Shown one piece after another: positions 25,906 through 37,474 of a DNA stretch of 64,000 nucleotides. Each line of letters opens with the position of its first letter. The first letter of the stretch is position 1. A program made the position numbers and the translations under genes. The notes beneath the pieces were generated by a model that made no database searches, was not told where the DNA came from, and saw only the letters and a list, made by a program, of their open reading frames with translations. This DNA comes from Aphelocoma coerulescens (Eukaryota > Chordata > Aves > Passeriformes > Corvidae). The DNA lies in the NCBI RefSeq assembly GCF_041296385.1, contig NC_091015.1, positions 59,338,345 to 59,402,344 of the forward strand, in the 5' to 3' direction.

Positions 25906-28208
25906 GGATATTTTCATATTTTTATTTTAATTACTGTTTTATAAGTAAGTTCCACAGAATGCAATCTTATTCCTCAAAATTGAGAATTTTATGTAACAGA
26001 AATTGCAAGAATTAAGTGCCAGTGAAAATTTTGTTGCAAATATTCAAGTATAGATTTGATATAAAAATTCTGGAAAAATGTAACATAACTATGACTTTTT
26101 TTTCCTTTGGGTGATATAATTTATGGCTAAAAATTCTTAGAAAAAGATGCAAATATAAAATATATTTATTCTACAGTTATAAATGAAGCAGTGTTCCATT
26201 AAGCATTCCTCTAAATTAACAGGTCCTGTAAAAATATTTTTTACTTTCTTTTGGGAGCACTCAGGTAAGGCTTCTCCTTATGGTTTTTTTCTAATATTCT
26301 TTTTTTTTTATATTATACCAGGAAAAACAGAACTCATTTACTGCACAGATTAAGTATTTTCAAAGGTGAAACCCAGTTCTCTTCATATCTCTCCTAATCT
26401 AGATCTCTATTCAATATTCATTTCCTTTCTGCACCCTCCTTTTTAAAAACAGCTAGTATAATCTAATCCACTGGTGACATTTACAGGGAATGAATGAAGA
26501 CCTGTTTACTGAAACATTATATTAGTTAGCTCATTTAAACTATCCTTCCAGGAAGATATCAAGGTTTAAGCAACTAGCATCTGACATATATTCCTCCAAG
26601 GAGTTCTGTTCTTTCCAATTTCTTAGAAGAAATCTGGTTAGGTTTTAACACAATTTCTCATCAAGAATTGCCACCTGCCTTCAATTTGATGCACAACAGA
26701 AATCTGCAGACTCACAAAAACTAAAATGCATCATAAAATTTTGTGCATTAGCTTTAGATCTATTCAACATAATGCAGGAAGGAAGATAATTTAACTGGAA
26801 AGTAAGTTTGATGTGAAACTGGAGAGGCAGAGTTCAAATCTGTGGTCAGCCTCAAAGTTGATGTGTCATCTTGGTCTACCAATGTGGCCCCAGAACTATT
26901 TATGTGCCTACCGAGGAACTTATACAGAAGAACACCATCTGGCTGCTTCACCACCTAGTTTACATAAGAAGCAAGGGAAAAAACTGAACCTCTCTTCACT
27001 CACTTTGCTGTCAAACCCTTCTGCATCCTCCAACTAATCATATCATGTGCTGAAGTACAATACAAGGACTGTGTGTTAAGTTCTCCCCTCATTATGACAT
27101 ACATGTATATTCTCATTTGAGATATTTCTAGGCCAGAAAATTCTGCCTACATTTGTCTCAAAACCTTGCTCAGTGTTTTGGTTGTGGTTAGTCCCATTCT
27201 TCCATGCTTATGTCTGCTTATTTAGGCTACGCAGAATTCAAGTCTCTTTCTCATGACTCCATCCCATTCCCACAGGCAGAGAGAGCCACAAAGCTTAGGG
27301 AGCATTAGTGCATATAAATACTGTAAAGAATCTAGGTCTTAACCTTTCTCTAGCTGCATTTTCTTTAAATAAAGATGCCATGATAAACACAACAGAAAAA
27401 CTGGGATACTCAGGAATTTAATATTTCTAGCTAGAGAAAAGCATGAAACAAATAAGGTGAGCCTGTTCTGTCCAATTTGTTAGTAGCAGAAATGGATTTG
27501 ATCACCTTTATTTACTTTTAGATGTCACTGTCTTGTTCTGCAAAAGATCTGTGAAGTCAGTATCTGGGAGAAATATGATATTGAACAGGAAATAACACCT
27601 TCCTTGATGGATAGACAGTCATTTTTTAAAAGAGTCTAATCACTAGCAAACACTCACTACCAGCAGAAATACTGAAATAAGCACTTCTTTTTGAGAAAAG
27701 GAAGCTGGAGAGATATAGAGACAGTATTAAGCCCAATGCACATATCTAGACATTATTACTATTACTAGTGATTTCCAATGATGGCATATTTAGGCCTTTT
27801 TCTTTCATGTTTTAAAGAGCAACCGATATCTACTACAAGACCCCTTCTAATCTATTAGACTTATAACTCTATTTCTTTAGGCTCTCTCCAGTATGAATAT
27901 TCTGCAGGAGTTCAATATGCTCATTTAAAATTATAACGATTCCTGAAAAAAAAAAGAAAGTATGTAAATCCAGCAGGAACTGTTCAGCAAGGCAATAACT
28001 GCTAAAAGTCAGACTCCAACCACAAATAGTTATACTTAATTGCAGCAGTGTTTTATGCAAGACAAACTACTTATTCTGGAGACTTTGTTGCTTGCCTGTA
28101 TGAAAAAGAGATGGTCCCAACATTTTAGTAAGACAGACATTTGCTTACAATTATTACTACAGAAGGTATTGTCTGATATGAAATGGTTATTCTACGGTTT
28201 AACCTCTT
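25906..28208. other. AT-rich intronic sequence, nothing recognised
   Basis: No coding or repeat signature was found; T-rich runs at 26095-26105 and 26282-26312 are short. Confidence 0.5.
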
Positions 28209-28465
28209 TGTAACATATCCAGCAGAAATTCTAGTAATCCAACGGGACTTGCTGTCCAGATGCACATAATTGTGATGAATGGGTTAAATTTACTCATAGC
28301 TTGATACCTGATTACAAATTCAGAGCTGCAGTCATAAAACTGGTCATAATCATAACTGTACTGTACAGAAAGAAAATGTATACTGCCGCTGTTGGGGCAG
28401 CCACAACACACAGGGACAGTACCTCTTTCAAGGGCCAAAAAGCCATTCATTAAACAAAGCAGCCT

Positions 28466-28473
28466 CTTTTATA
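28466..28473 (-). promoter_or_regulatory. TATA box in probable LTR
   Basis: TATAAAAG on minus, 36 bp downstream of the nearest CCAAT box, in the context GTGTATAAAAGAGGC. Confidence 0.5.
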
Positions 28474-28503
28474 CACCTTTTGTATGTTGTCATTCGTGTC
28501 ACA

Positions 28504-28600
28504 GATTCATTGGCTGCTGAACTACTACAATAGACTCATTGGCTATTATTAACTTCAATATACTACCACTGGCTACCTATAGCATAAGCATTCAAGCATT
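28504..28600 (-). repeat. Three diverged ~28-bp direct repeats with CCAAT
   Basis: Plus-strand units begin GATTCATTGGCTGCTGAACT (28504), GACTCATTGGCTATTATTAA (28533) and, more diverged, TACCACTGGCTACC (28564). The first two share CATTGGCT and end in CAATA, at 29-bp spacing. They resemble enhancer duplications of LTR U3 regions. Confidence 0.6.
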
Positions 28601-28640
28601 CAGAAAAATAACAGGTGCAGATATGTTGCTGTTTTCTCCT

Positions 28641-29896
28641 TCTACTGTTTAGCTTTCTTGCTTCTCTTGATACTACGTTCTCATGGGTAAAAACTAATTG
28701 TTTTTCTTCTCACGGACTTTTCTCACAGTCCTTCCTTCTCTAGCTGAAGTAACAGGCCTGAGCCTAATTTTACAAAGGCAACAAGGCCTTCATTTAATAA
28801 GGTTTTACTTAAATACCACAGTATACAAGAGTTTTGTTTCTAGCATCTGGAAAATATTCAGAACATATGCCATTATTACTTATTACAGCATTATGTCATG
28901 CTTATAAAATATTAGCATGTGGACTAATTATAGAATATAATCAAATCTATTACAGTCAGTCATAGACAGACAGTCTGCTTGTTTGGATTATGATTATCCA
29001 TTTTCTTTTACTGGGAAAAAAGAGTAGAAGTATTGATATTCATATCTGAGAGATTCATAGTTAGTTAACAAGCGCAAATGAGAGGATGATGCAAGTTTAG
29101 TTGTATTTAAAGACTATTAGTAATACAGACAGTTCCTGAAACTTCTTTGCATTGGTTAATTTTTTTTTAAACTTTAAAATTGAGACAGCAATCTGGCTTT
29201 GTTTATTTTTTGAATGAACATAAAGAGACAGTTTCATTAAGAATAGCAGCACTGCTCATCCAAGAGAAGATATGTCAATCATATAAAAATAAGAAGTCTG
29301 CATAATATATTAGTTTTTTCAGTTTTGAAGGAGCAATAAGTGATGAATAACTTGAGAGAGCCATCAAAGCAGTTTGACTTCAGAACTCAGCTGAGTAACC
29401 AAGGTGTTAGTTTCTACAGTTTTTTGGGATCAGGTAAATATTTAGCATCTACTCTTGTGAGAGCATAAATTTCATGTCCAAGAGAGAGCTTTGTGGATGT
29501 TTGCTCAGTGCTCTCATCTTCCCCACAGTAGAATGAGAATAAAATAATAATTACGTATGAATGTAATACAAGCTGCACATTCAATCAAGTCCCCTAAGCA
29601 AACTAATGCATGTAAGAAAAAACAAGAAATTAATTTCCACACAAAGACTTTGCTCACGACTGTCACAAATTATAGATTACTCCACTTGATTAAGCTGTTC
29701 CTACATTAATAATGTTGTAGCAGACAGCAAAAAAACCCAAAGGTTTTGCCAAAACAACTTGTAACATTATTTAAATGTTTTAAATGTTTGCCACTATTAT
29801 CAACTTTTCTTCAAATCCTTTCCCTGCTAATCTTAGATTAGCAAACATAAGCAGGTGTGTGCCTTGATGAGAGGAACTCCTGTAACTGTGTCCTCA
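28641..29896. other. AT-rich intronic sequence, nothing recognised
   Basis: No gene or interspersed repeat is recognisable between the probable LTR and the GC-rich island. Confidence 0.5.
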
Positions 29897-29980
29897 CCAT
29901 TTAAAAAGGATGCTAAGGTACTTGAATGCATTCCAAGAAGGGCAGTGAAGGTGGTGAAGGGACTGGAAGACAGAGAGCCA
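29897..29980 (+). mobile_element. CR1 LINE fragment
   Basis: Sense CR1 3'-region similarity: AAAAAGGATGCTAAGGTACT, then CCAAGAAGGGCAGTGAAG and GGTGAAGGGACTGGAAGA correspond to the conserved passage ending in a GGGACTGGA-type motif just before the CR1 3' UTR. It forms the left edge of the GC-rich island. It is opposite to the host gene. Confidence 0.65.
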
Positions 29981-30008
29981 GAAGGAGCCAGGGCACGAGT
30001 GGCGCCTT

Positions 30009-30380
30009 GGAGGCACAAGCGCAGTAGGCAGGAACAGAGCCAAAGGGACCCAGGGGAGCCCTGACAAGGGCTGTACTCAGTTTCACTGAGGACAAGAAGC
30101 AACGCCTGGGAGCCACCCCTGGGCCCACCCTGGGAGCCTAGAAAGCTTCCTCCCACAAGATAGGAGGCACAAGGGCAGCAGGCACCTTACCAAAATGGTC
30201 CAAAGGAGGCTGAGGGCTGTGCTCAGTGCTGCAGAGGAAGGCAAAAGGTGCTGCAGGGCACAAGATGGGGCATGCCTGTCTTCATGGGCCATGAGCAGCA
30301 GGCAGCAACCTGTCCAAGAGGGCCAAGTGGAGACCTTACCATCACATGCTCAATGCTGCAGAGGAAGGCAAAAAAGGACC
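30009..30380. repeat. Three diverged tandem units of ~130-146 bp
   Basis: Matching landmarks recur in order. GGAGGCACAAGCGCAGTAGG (30009) is matched by GGAGGCACAAGGGCAGCAGG (30163) and more loosely by a GAGCAGCAGGCAGCAACC block (30294). TACTCAG (30074), TGCTCAGTGCTGCAGAGGAA (30220) and TGCTCAATGCTGCAGAGGAA (30347) are spaced 146 and 127 bp. AGGAAGGCAAAA follows in units 2 and 3. This points to old tandem duplication, with unit 1 most diverged. Confidence 0.6.
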
Positions 30381-30520
30381 TCCAAGGTCCAGTGCCAGTC
30401 TGCCCCAGCGGAAAATTCCTTCCTGACCCCATAGGTGATAATCAGCTATTCCCTGAACATATGAGTAAGACCTGCCACCTCATTCCACACACTGGGCACA
30501 CCTCCCAGGAGACACCCGGC
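30347..30520 (+). mobile_element. Possible ancient amniote interspersed repeat
   Basis: GCAGAGGAAGGCAAAAAAGG, then GGAAAATTCCTTCCTGACCC and GAACATATGAGTAAGACC, resemble a repeat recalled from turtle and crocodilian genomes (a block around GGGGGAAAATTCCTTCCTGA ending in GAGCATGTGGGCAAGACC). I cannot name the family with certainty. If right, this is the third unit of the tandem array plus its flank. Confidence 0.45.
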
Positions 30521-31300
30521 TTCTAGTCTGGATCCATGTCAGGGCCTTCCAAGAATGAACAAATGCCCTTTGGTATTTGCAAGATATCTTGCTACCTCCC
30601 TTGGTAGCAAGAATCCTTTCTGCACCTGGAAGGGCACCACTGCTCCAAAGTGGCGCTCCAAAGCACTGGGATCCCTTGCAGCACCTCTGCAACTCTTTTC
30701 TTATGACTGCTGCCCCTGGCTCCACACAGAGTATGAGGACAGTCAGTTCTGGAGTACTCCTTAAGGCATTTCCTTTGTGTTGCCATCGCTATCCAGCTGA
30801 AAAAAGATTTCAGACCCTCAGATGAGCTTAGAAGGGGACCCTGCTGGGAGATAGTTTTGCAGTGGAGCCCCTCCAGAAGACTTGTCCAGCCTCCAGTTCT
30901 CCTCCCTCAGCTTCAAGTGATTCTACCAGCTCCTCAAGGACTTCTCTCTGATGTATTTGGGCTTGTTCCAGGCCAACTATAGCAGCGGGATATGGGAGGA
31001 TGCTCCCTTTTATCCTGCTCCAGGGCACGGTGACTGCGGTGTTGCAGGATGGTGGCACTGTGCCACAAGTGTGACAGGATCCTCCATTCACCATTCCACT
31101 TGCAACAGCCTCATCCTCCACCCAGCATCCTTCAGAGGATGACCTTTGGGATGCTGGCCCCAAGGCAGTCACTGTGCCAAGAGGCCCAGAGTGTTGTCCC
31201 TGCCCTTGGTGACCATGCACTGGGCACAGCTGCTGGGTGACAATGGTGCATTCTCTGCCACTTGGCTCCCGAGAACAAACCCCATGCTGTTACCTTTCTT
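30521..31300. other. GC-rich island of unknown origin
   Basis: Markedly GC-richer than the rest of the intron. Chance-length frames occur on both strands; the longest (minus, 30828-31220, 130 codons) has an acidic helical-looking stretch around REVLEELVESLEAEGGELEA but no start context, splice site or known domain. It could be the body of the repeat at 30347-30520 or a decayed transposon coding region. I do not call a gene. Confidence 0.4.
30579..30611. repeat. Palindrome plus hairpin cluster
   Basis: GCAAGATATCTTGC (30579-30592) is a perfect 14-bp palindrome. It overlaps a perfect 9-bp inverted repeat, CTTGCTACC (30588-30596) with GGTAGCAAG (30603-30611), separated by 6 bases. Confidence 0.8.
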
Positions 31301-34300
31301 TGAGGCCATGGAGGAAAACAATCCTGCAGTTCTGAGACTACCTCTATTATCTATCAAGTTATCCATAACTCTGCATTACATCCTCCTCCTCCTCTCCTCA
31401 GTATACCTAAATGTTTACTGGCTTAGCTCTTGTTGTAGCACAAACAAGTATTTATCATGAACAAATAATCCACTTTCTCAAGAAAATTATTTCAGTAGCC
31501 TAAATTTTTAAATAATAATAATAAACAAAGATATTAGTAATCCTTAGAGTTAAAATGAGAGATTTTTTTTCCTCTCTACGCAGAGCTTATACAGGACAAA
31601 ATAAAGACAAAGAACAACTGAGGATTTTCTGAAATATCAAAATATTCAGGCATACAGCTACAAGATGATGTAGAACTAACACAGTTAATTGAAAGAATCT
31701 CATAAGAACATTATTGACATTGTAACCTGTGTAATATAGGATAAAGTGAAAAAAAAACCATGGCAAAGGCATAAGAATAAAATAGCACTCAAACCATTTG
31801 CATCTCAAACTATTCTGACTTGTTTAAAGAGTTACTGATTTCACTATATAGTTATTTAACAATCTGGGTCATTAGTCATATTGTTCCACACAGGGAAACT
31901 CACAGGTTTTCACCTTCTCTCCATGCAGTCCTACTACATCCCCTGGTGCTGCTTTTTTCTCTTTTTTTTTGAAGCTTCCATGATCTGATCACCATTTTAT
32001 TCTGTCTTTCTCCGGTTCTCTTGGAGAGTCCTGTTCTAATGACAGCTGGAAGGTCTGGCCAATTTCTCAATGATACCAAAGTACTGCATAGACTCTGTTA
32101 AATTTTGCAAAAATATTTCCATCGGTATGCAGGGAACACGGTTTAACACATAGAAAACCCCTGTTTATTCAATTTTTAATGTTTCTTATGCTTTATTTTC
32201 CCCGATTTTTACAATGTTTCCCCCATCCCCTATTTTGAGAATGGAGATTTTTTTCATGGTAAAAAAAATATTGCAAAAAACTAAGATATACTTCAGAAAG
32301 AAAACTAGTGAAACTATTCCTATTTTGTGGTTAGCTCTGTAGAGTTTGTACTCTCCAAGCTGTCTACTGATCTGTGTTAATAATATGGCAGTTGTCACAT
32401 TCTGGCACATAATGGACAAGTGCCACAGTATTAAAAACATTTTCATCTGAGGTATAATCTCTGCCTACAAAGTCACTTTTCTGGACTGAGATGGATTATT
32501 ATGTAAATGCACTTGAATCTCTCATTGAAAGGCAGCTTTCACCTCCATTTCCACATAAAAATTTTGTATGGTTACAAAGAGAGCTGGGGAGGAGAGTGAG
32601 AAGGCACATGCAGGAAGTGTCTTCCAGCCATATGGCCAGGAATATCTGCAGGTTGAAGCCATGGTATAGTTTCAGCCCTTTCCCAGTCCTATATAACTTC
32701 CTTTTTGTGAATTTGTGTTGGAAATAACAGCAAAGCAGGTTTTGCTTCCAGCCAGGACATTCTTATATCATCTGCTCCTCATGCAGAAACTGCTAGATGA
32801 TGTCTGCTTGTCTGTCTCACTACTGAACTGGCAGAGGGAGGGGAAGAAGAGTGAGGAAGGGCAGAATTCTAATGTCTGTGTAAAGATCATCCAGAAATGA
32901 AGAATTTAATACTATTTGCAATTGGGAATTTTAACACCAAAGAAATTTTGTCTTGCTGCCAGTAATACAGTGGCCATCTTTATGTACCAATATGCTTGCT
33001 GTGCTTTGTTATTTGGATGAATTACTTCAAACTATGATTGGCAATCCCATAGTTTACAGAATGTGGCTCTATGGGATTAAAGCCAAATGCTGGCACTCTG
33101 TCATACAGAATGTATCCCCACAGCAGGTAAGCAATAATCATCCAGAAATGTTCTGACGCACGTATCTGATTACTTAAATTAATCTTTAATGTGAAATTAT
33201 TCTCAAAAACTGGCATCTAATTCATCTCACTCTGTTACAGAGGGAATCACACTGTTTACACATTCATAAAATACGAGAAACAGCTACATGAAAATTTTTC
33301 ATTTCCACCCCCATTTTTTCACATGGCACACAGAAATTTTCATTAAAATTGGCTTATGTGCTGTGTAATCTCCAATGGCAGATTTGACACTGTATTTTGA
33401 AATAATTTTAGTGTTTCCTCGTTGTGATTTTGTGATAAAAATCCATAATTCCAGCCATAATAAAGTAAGGAAAGCTTTAGAATTCTCCAAGACTGCTGGG
33501 ATAAATTAGTTGTGAGTAATAATTTCCATTCAAAGTCCTGTGCTTAAATCTGAAAGTACAACAGTACCATCTGGACTGTAACAAGAGGTTAGGTTGTTAA
33601 TGTTAAGTAAAAGAAGGTGCATAGGGACCTGTGCTGCCACAAGCAACGCAGCACGTGGATCACTGTGGCAACAATGCAACTTCCTTTCCTAATGCAATTA
33701 TAGGTCATTAAGAGACAGAAATAGGGATGATTATTTTTTTTTTCTCAGTAGCATTTTCACGGCCTGTAATTATACATACCTGCACGAAATTATATGCATT
33801 TATACTATTTAATCACTGGTAAAAAGAAAATGTTCCTTAGCTTTGGTGTTCCCCTGTAATTAGATCTCAGCTTGCAATCTTTACAATAAAAAAATGCTCA
33901 TGTGAAGAAGGGGAGACAAAATAAAAAGGCACTGTTTCAACACTTGGGTCTCCCAAGTACAAGCATAATACTCTAACATGACTATTCTTTTCACATTTTT
34001 CAAAACTGCTGGAAACAAAATGCAGAAACCTTTTCCATATCAGGCCAGCATTTAGCTCGGCAGAACCTAGCACTTTGGAAGCAGTTACCCTCAGGCAGGT
34101 GCAACCTAAGAACTCAACAAACCCTCAGTACCTTTTGTTATGTTCTTATGGAGAAAACTCTCCCCTCCTCACTAACCACTCTGACTAATGATGAAAAATG
34201 CCACCATTTACAACTTCACCTTTTGTGCCCTGAACCAAATGGCTGAAGCCTGCATTAAGAATCATTCAATGTGTCAGCTTATCTTTTTGCCCAGTCGGGG

Positions 34301-35749
34301 GCTTTACTGAAGTGTGGCTATGAGAGCAATTTCCATGTTGATGATCATGGCTGAAGCCTTTATGATTCAGATCCAAACTAGTTTAAAAAAGCAGGAGGAT
34401 CCCACTATGACAAGCCACAAGTATCTTCCCCTTTCAAAGGAAGTGAAATTGAGATGATACAGAGCACACATGGTACTTGGATTCCTTGAAAGAAAGCCAC
34501 ATAAAAATGTTATATATAATGGCATATTGTAGCAGAAGTGCTTGCAAACTCTTATTTGCGGATGCTAATAACACAGCCATGAAAATCCAGTCTAAATATT
34601 GGCATTGTTACTATACAGCCGAAGGGTTTGTTCTAAAGGGCAAATTCAGGAGAAATAAACTTGATCATGGGAAAACAACAAACTTGATTACATCTCAATC
34701 ATTGAAAAAAACAACGCCAACCCAAGAAACTTCTTTTGATACTATTCTAATTTCCTGTGATTATACAATTGCTGCTCTGCTTGCAACATTATCTTCCTGT
34801 GCACATTCCATAAATGTGAGACATACAGCTTTAATTTTTATGAGGATGATATCAGCATCCAAGGTGTTAGAAGAGAGAAACAGTGAGAACATGTTCTCTT
34901 ACATAAAGAAGACCTACATATGGAAGCATAGATAAAACACTGTTATTTATGCCAAACTCTGTTATGAATACAGATGCTTATATAAATATATAATAAACGT
35001 AATATATAATACACAAAAATATAGAAAGCATAATATACTTATAATATTTTCATATTATAAAAGGCCACTATATATTACTTTTATGTGGCATGTGGCATTA
35101 TAATATATGAACTATTTGAATGTATATTATGTGTTATAAAAAGAAATAGCTTCTAAACAGTAAGTTCAATAAGAAGTTAACTTCCAAAATAAGCTGCTTT
35201 ACATATAGGAAACCTTAAGCCTTGTATTTCATAAATGTATTGTAAAGCTCTGATGCTAATTAGCTTACCTTGTAATTTACTTGTAATTACATTACAATAC
35301 ATTTCAAAACCTTAATTCTGATTAATTTCCCTATAACAACGGCATTATTTTTAGTAGAAACTTGCATAAGTGGGTTCAATCATTGAGATAAATACAAATC
35401 GTTGCATAAGCTTAAATTTATCCATTGGAGGAAAAGCAGAGACTTAATTAGCTGTATCTTCATGTCCTTTCTTTCAAGTCAGTTTACATTTCCAAACCCA
35501 AATATTCAAAATAAAATCAAGTAATTCAAACTGACAAGTACTGACCACAGAAGTTCTTTTTCATTTCAGATGTATGTGAGGAGACAGAACAAACTTCATC
35601 CCTATTACAGCAGCTTGTCACATGCTCTTTTCATTATGACTTCAACCTTCAACAGGTTCATGAGGAGAATCAATATAAAATGCCTGACATGCCAGAGCAC
35701 CTCAATGGTACACCACAAAGCATGTCCTTTAACACTGAGATTACTACAG
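31301..35749. other. AT-rich intronic sequence with AT-only inverted repeats
   Basis: A 152-codon frame at 34477-34935 starts from TTG and has no recognised domain. Very AT-rich palindromic sequence lies at 34970-35150: CATAATATAC (35029-35038) pairs with GTATATTATG (35122-35131), and shorter near-complementary arms lie inside. No interspersed repeat family was recognised. Confidence 0.5.
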
Positions 35750-36341
35750 TGGTGTACTGGGTCTGGCTGGGATGGAATTACTCAATTAATCTTCTTCCCA
35801 GCAGCCCACAGGTGTTGTGTTTCCCAGCTGTGGCTAAAACCACGCTGGTACCAGACCACTGTTTGGCTGCTGCTGGACAGCACTTGTCCAGAAGCATCAA
35901 GGCTTCTCTCCATACCCTTCCCCTTAAAGACCAGAAGGAGGGGGTGGGTAAAGGTTAGACAAGGACATAGCTGGGGTAGCTGAGCCAAACTGATCATGGG
36001 AAAGCCCATACTGTACAACATCATGCCCAGCAATAAAAACTCAGGGAATGGAAGAGGAAAGGAGTGTATTCAGTGTTATGGAGTTTCTCTTCCAAAACAA
36101 ACACTACATGTGCTGAGGCCCTGCTTTCTCGAGAGCAGCTGTACATTTGCTTACTGATGCACAGTAGTGAACAAATTTCTGGTTTTGCTTTGCTTGCATG
36201 TGCAGCTTTTCTTATTAAATTGCCTTCTTAATCCACTGGTTTTTCTCCCTTTCTTCTGTTTTTCTCCCCATCCCTCAGGAGAAGGAAGAGAGCTAAAGGT
36301 AGGGTGGGTGTTTGGCTGCCAGCCATGGTCAACCTACCACA
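35750..36341 (+). mobile_element. ERVL-like solo LTR
   Basis: Matches the layout of a common avian ERVL-type LTR: opening GTGTACTGGGTCTGGCTGGG, internal TTTGGCTGCTGCTGGACAGC, GGACATAGCTGGGGTAGCTG, ATCATGCCCAGCAATAAAAA, then GAGGCCCTGCTTTC, TTTTGCTTTGCTTGCATGTG and TTCTTATTAAATTGCCTTCT (ATTAAA at 36214-36219), closing near GGTCAACCTACCACA. TG at 35753 and CA at 36340-36341 are the likely ends, but no clean target duplication was found. No internal retroviral sequence adjoins it. It ends about 1.1 kb from the donor site of the exon and is antisense to it. Overlapping frames of 92-137 codons are not genes. Confidence 0.85.
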
Positions 36342-37474
36342 ACTCATTTAGTGCAAATGGATGCCTACATTTTGGGAACAGAAGGCATTTTGCAAGACCA
36401 AAGCAGCATGTTGTATTTTGTTTTTTTCACAGTAGCATCTATCTCTTTGAGAGTCTCTTAAATTAAAGTAGGAAATGAAAAGCACATTAATTTCTTTACC
36501 ATAACTATGCAGATATTTGCTAATGATATCCCAAATCACTGAGCCAGTAGAATTTCTATCCTTGAGATATAAAAAGCTCAACTGGACATGGCCCTGAGTA
36601 ACCCGATGTAGCTTTGAAGTTGGCCCTGCATTTAGAGGGTGGCATAAACTCCAGTAGCTGGTTGTTACTGGAATTATTCTAGGGTTCTGTGATCTAGTAC
36701 TCTTTGCTTCTTTCAGAGCACTATTTGAAAAATCCATTTTCAGCTTTCCAGCAGGCTTGCAAGGGCTTTAATGTACAGGTAATTTTCATGATAAGCCAAG
36801 CTGCCTGTATGCAGGATTTGGGCTACTTGTTCTTTCTGTCTTTCCTAGTATTGTCTTTTTTCCACCAACAAAGAAGCCATTAATCAGAAGCAACATAAAA
36901 TAAATACAAGTGGCTGAAAAGGTAGTGCCAAAGTGAAAGGCTGACCTAATTCTCAGTTACTCTTCTCAGACTGGAAGAAAACAAACCTAGTAAGCATTAT
37001 TTTAATTGAGCATTTATTACATCACTGATGTGCAAGCTTGTGGACCTGGTTTAGTTCTCTGAGGAACACAGGGAAGCCAGAAGGGGCTGAAGCCAGGAGC
37101 CACAACTTCTAGTTGCAAAAAGGTCTCCATCAGAGTCATCTAAGAAACAGACAAAATGTGTGAGGAGTTTCCTCTATTCAAGGCAGCCGTATCATTGACA
37201 TATAGGCTGAGCCTGGCTTATGAGAATTTTTCACCACCTCCTCTGCTGGTAAGTGGGGAGATTTGAGAGTTGCTTTCCACTGCACCCTACACAGTCTACA
37301 ATTTAAAGCCATCATCTGCATCATCTAAGCATGGTTCCCACTCATAAAAAGGTAGGGCCACCTTGACATGATCACTGGCAGTGTCAAGACCATCTTTTCC
37401 GGATCACTGTATATTTTCAGAATATGAAGGACATATCAGCGTATCAGAGTACGGGTGATCTCTCCACAACTTAC
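36342..37474 (-). other. Intron immediately 3' of the exon
   Basis: No repeat or further exon recognised. A 129-codon minus-strand frame (36348-36737) reaches into the LTR edge and lacks a splice-bounded structure, so it is not called. Confidence 0.5.
37469..37474 (-). other. Splice donor of the CNTNAP exon
   Basis: Minus strand reads GACAG|GTAAGTT. The intron start GTAAGT fits the vertebrate donor consensus exactly, with CAG at the exon end. Confidence 0.9.

Larger units (their letters stand above)
28209..28640 (-). mobile_element. Probable solo LTR with tandem CCAAT repeats
   Basis: On the minus strand the element ends in GATATGTTACA (28209). Upstream come a TATA box (TATAAAAG, 28473-28466), two CCAAT boxes (28513-28509 and 28542-28538), and about three diverged 28-bp direct repeats containing them (28504-28600). 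This is a typical retroviral U3 layout. The U3 outer edge and a target duplication were not found, so the upper boundary is a guess. An 83-codon frame (28199-28450) within R/U5 has no known motif. It is in host-sense orientation. A unique promoter-like sequence is the alternative. Confidence 0.45.
1..37474 (-). other. Intron downstream of the CNTNAP exon (partial)
   Basis: Inferred from the splice donor at 37474/37475 on the minus strand: everything at lower coordinates lies 3' of the exon in the host gene. I looked for the EGF-like exon expected next in Caspr proteins (a CxPNxCEHGG-type signature after the CAIIDR motif) and did not find it, so this intron probably runs past the window edge. 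It holds two CR1 LINE pieces in the transcribed orientation, three clear LTRs plus one probable one, and the GC-rich island. The very long intron fits CNTNAP2, 4 and 5, which are among the longest vertebrate genes. A short exon could have been missed by eye. Confidence 0.65.

Noticed and set aside
30828..31220. 130-codon minus-strand frame with a possible coiled coil
   Set aside because: No recognised domain, no plausible start or splice structure, and it sits in a repeat-like GC-rich island; kept only as part of a finding.
34477..34935. 152-codon plus-strand open frame
   Set aside because: It begins at TTG, shows no domain or motif I know, has no splice-site context, and is on the strand opposite the host gene. 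One such frame is expected by chance in 64 kb.
35570..35983. 137-codon plus-strand frame
   Set aside because: Most of it overlaps the ERVL-like LTR, which is noncoding.
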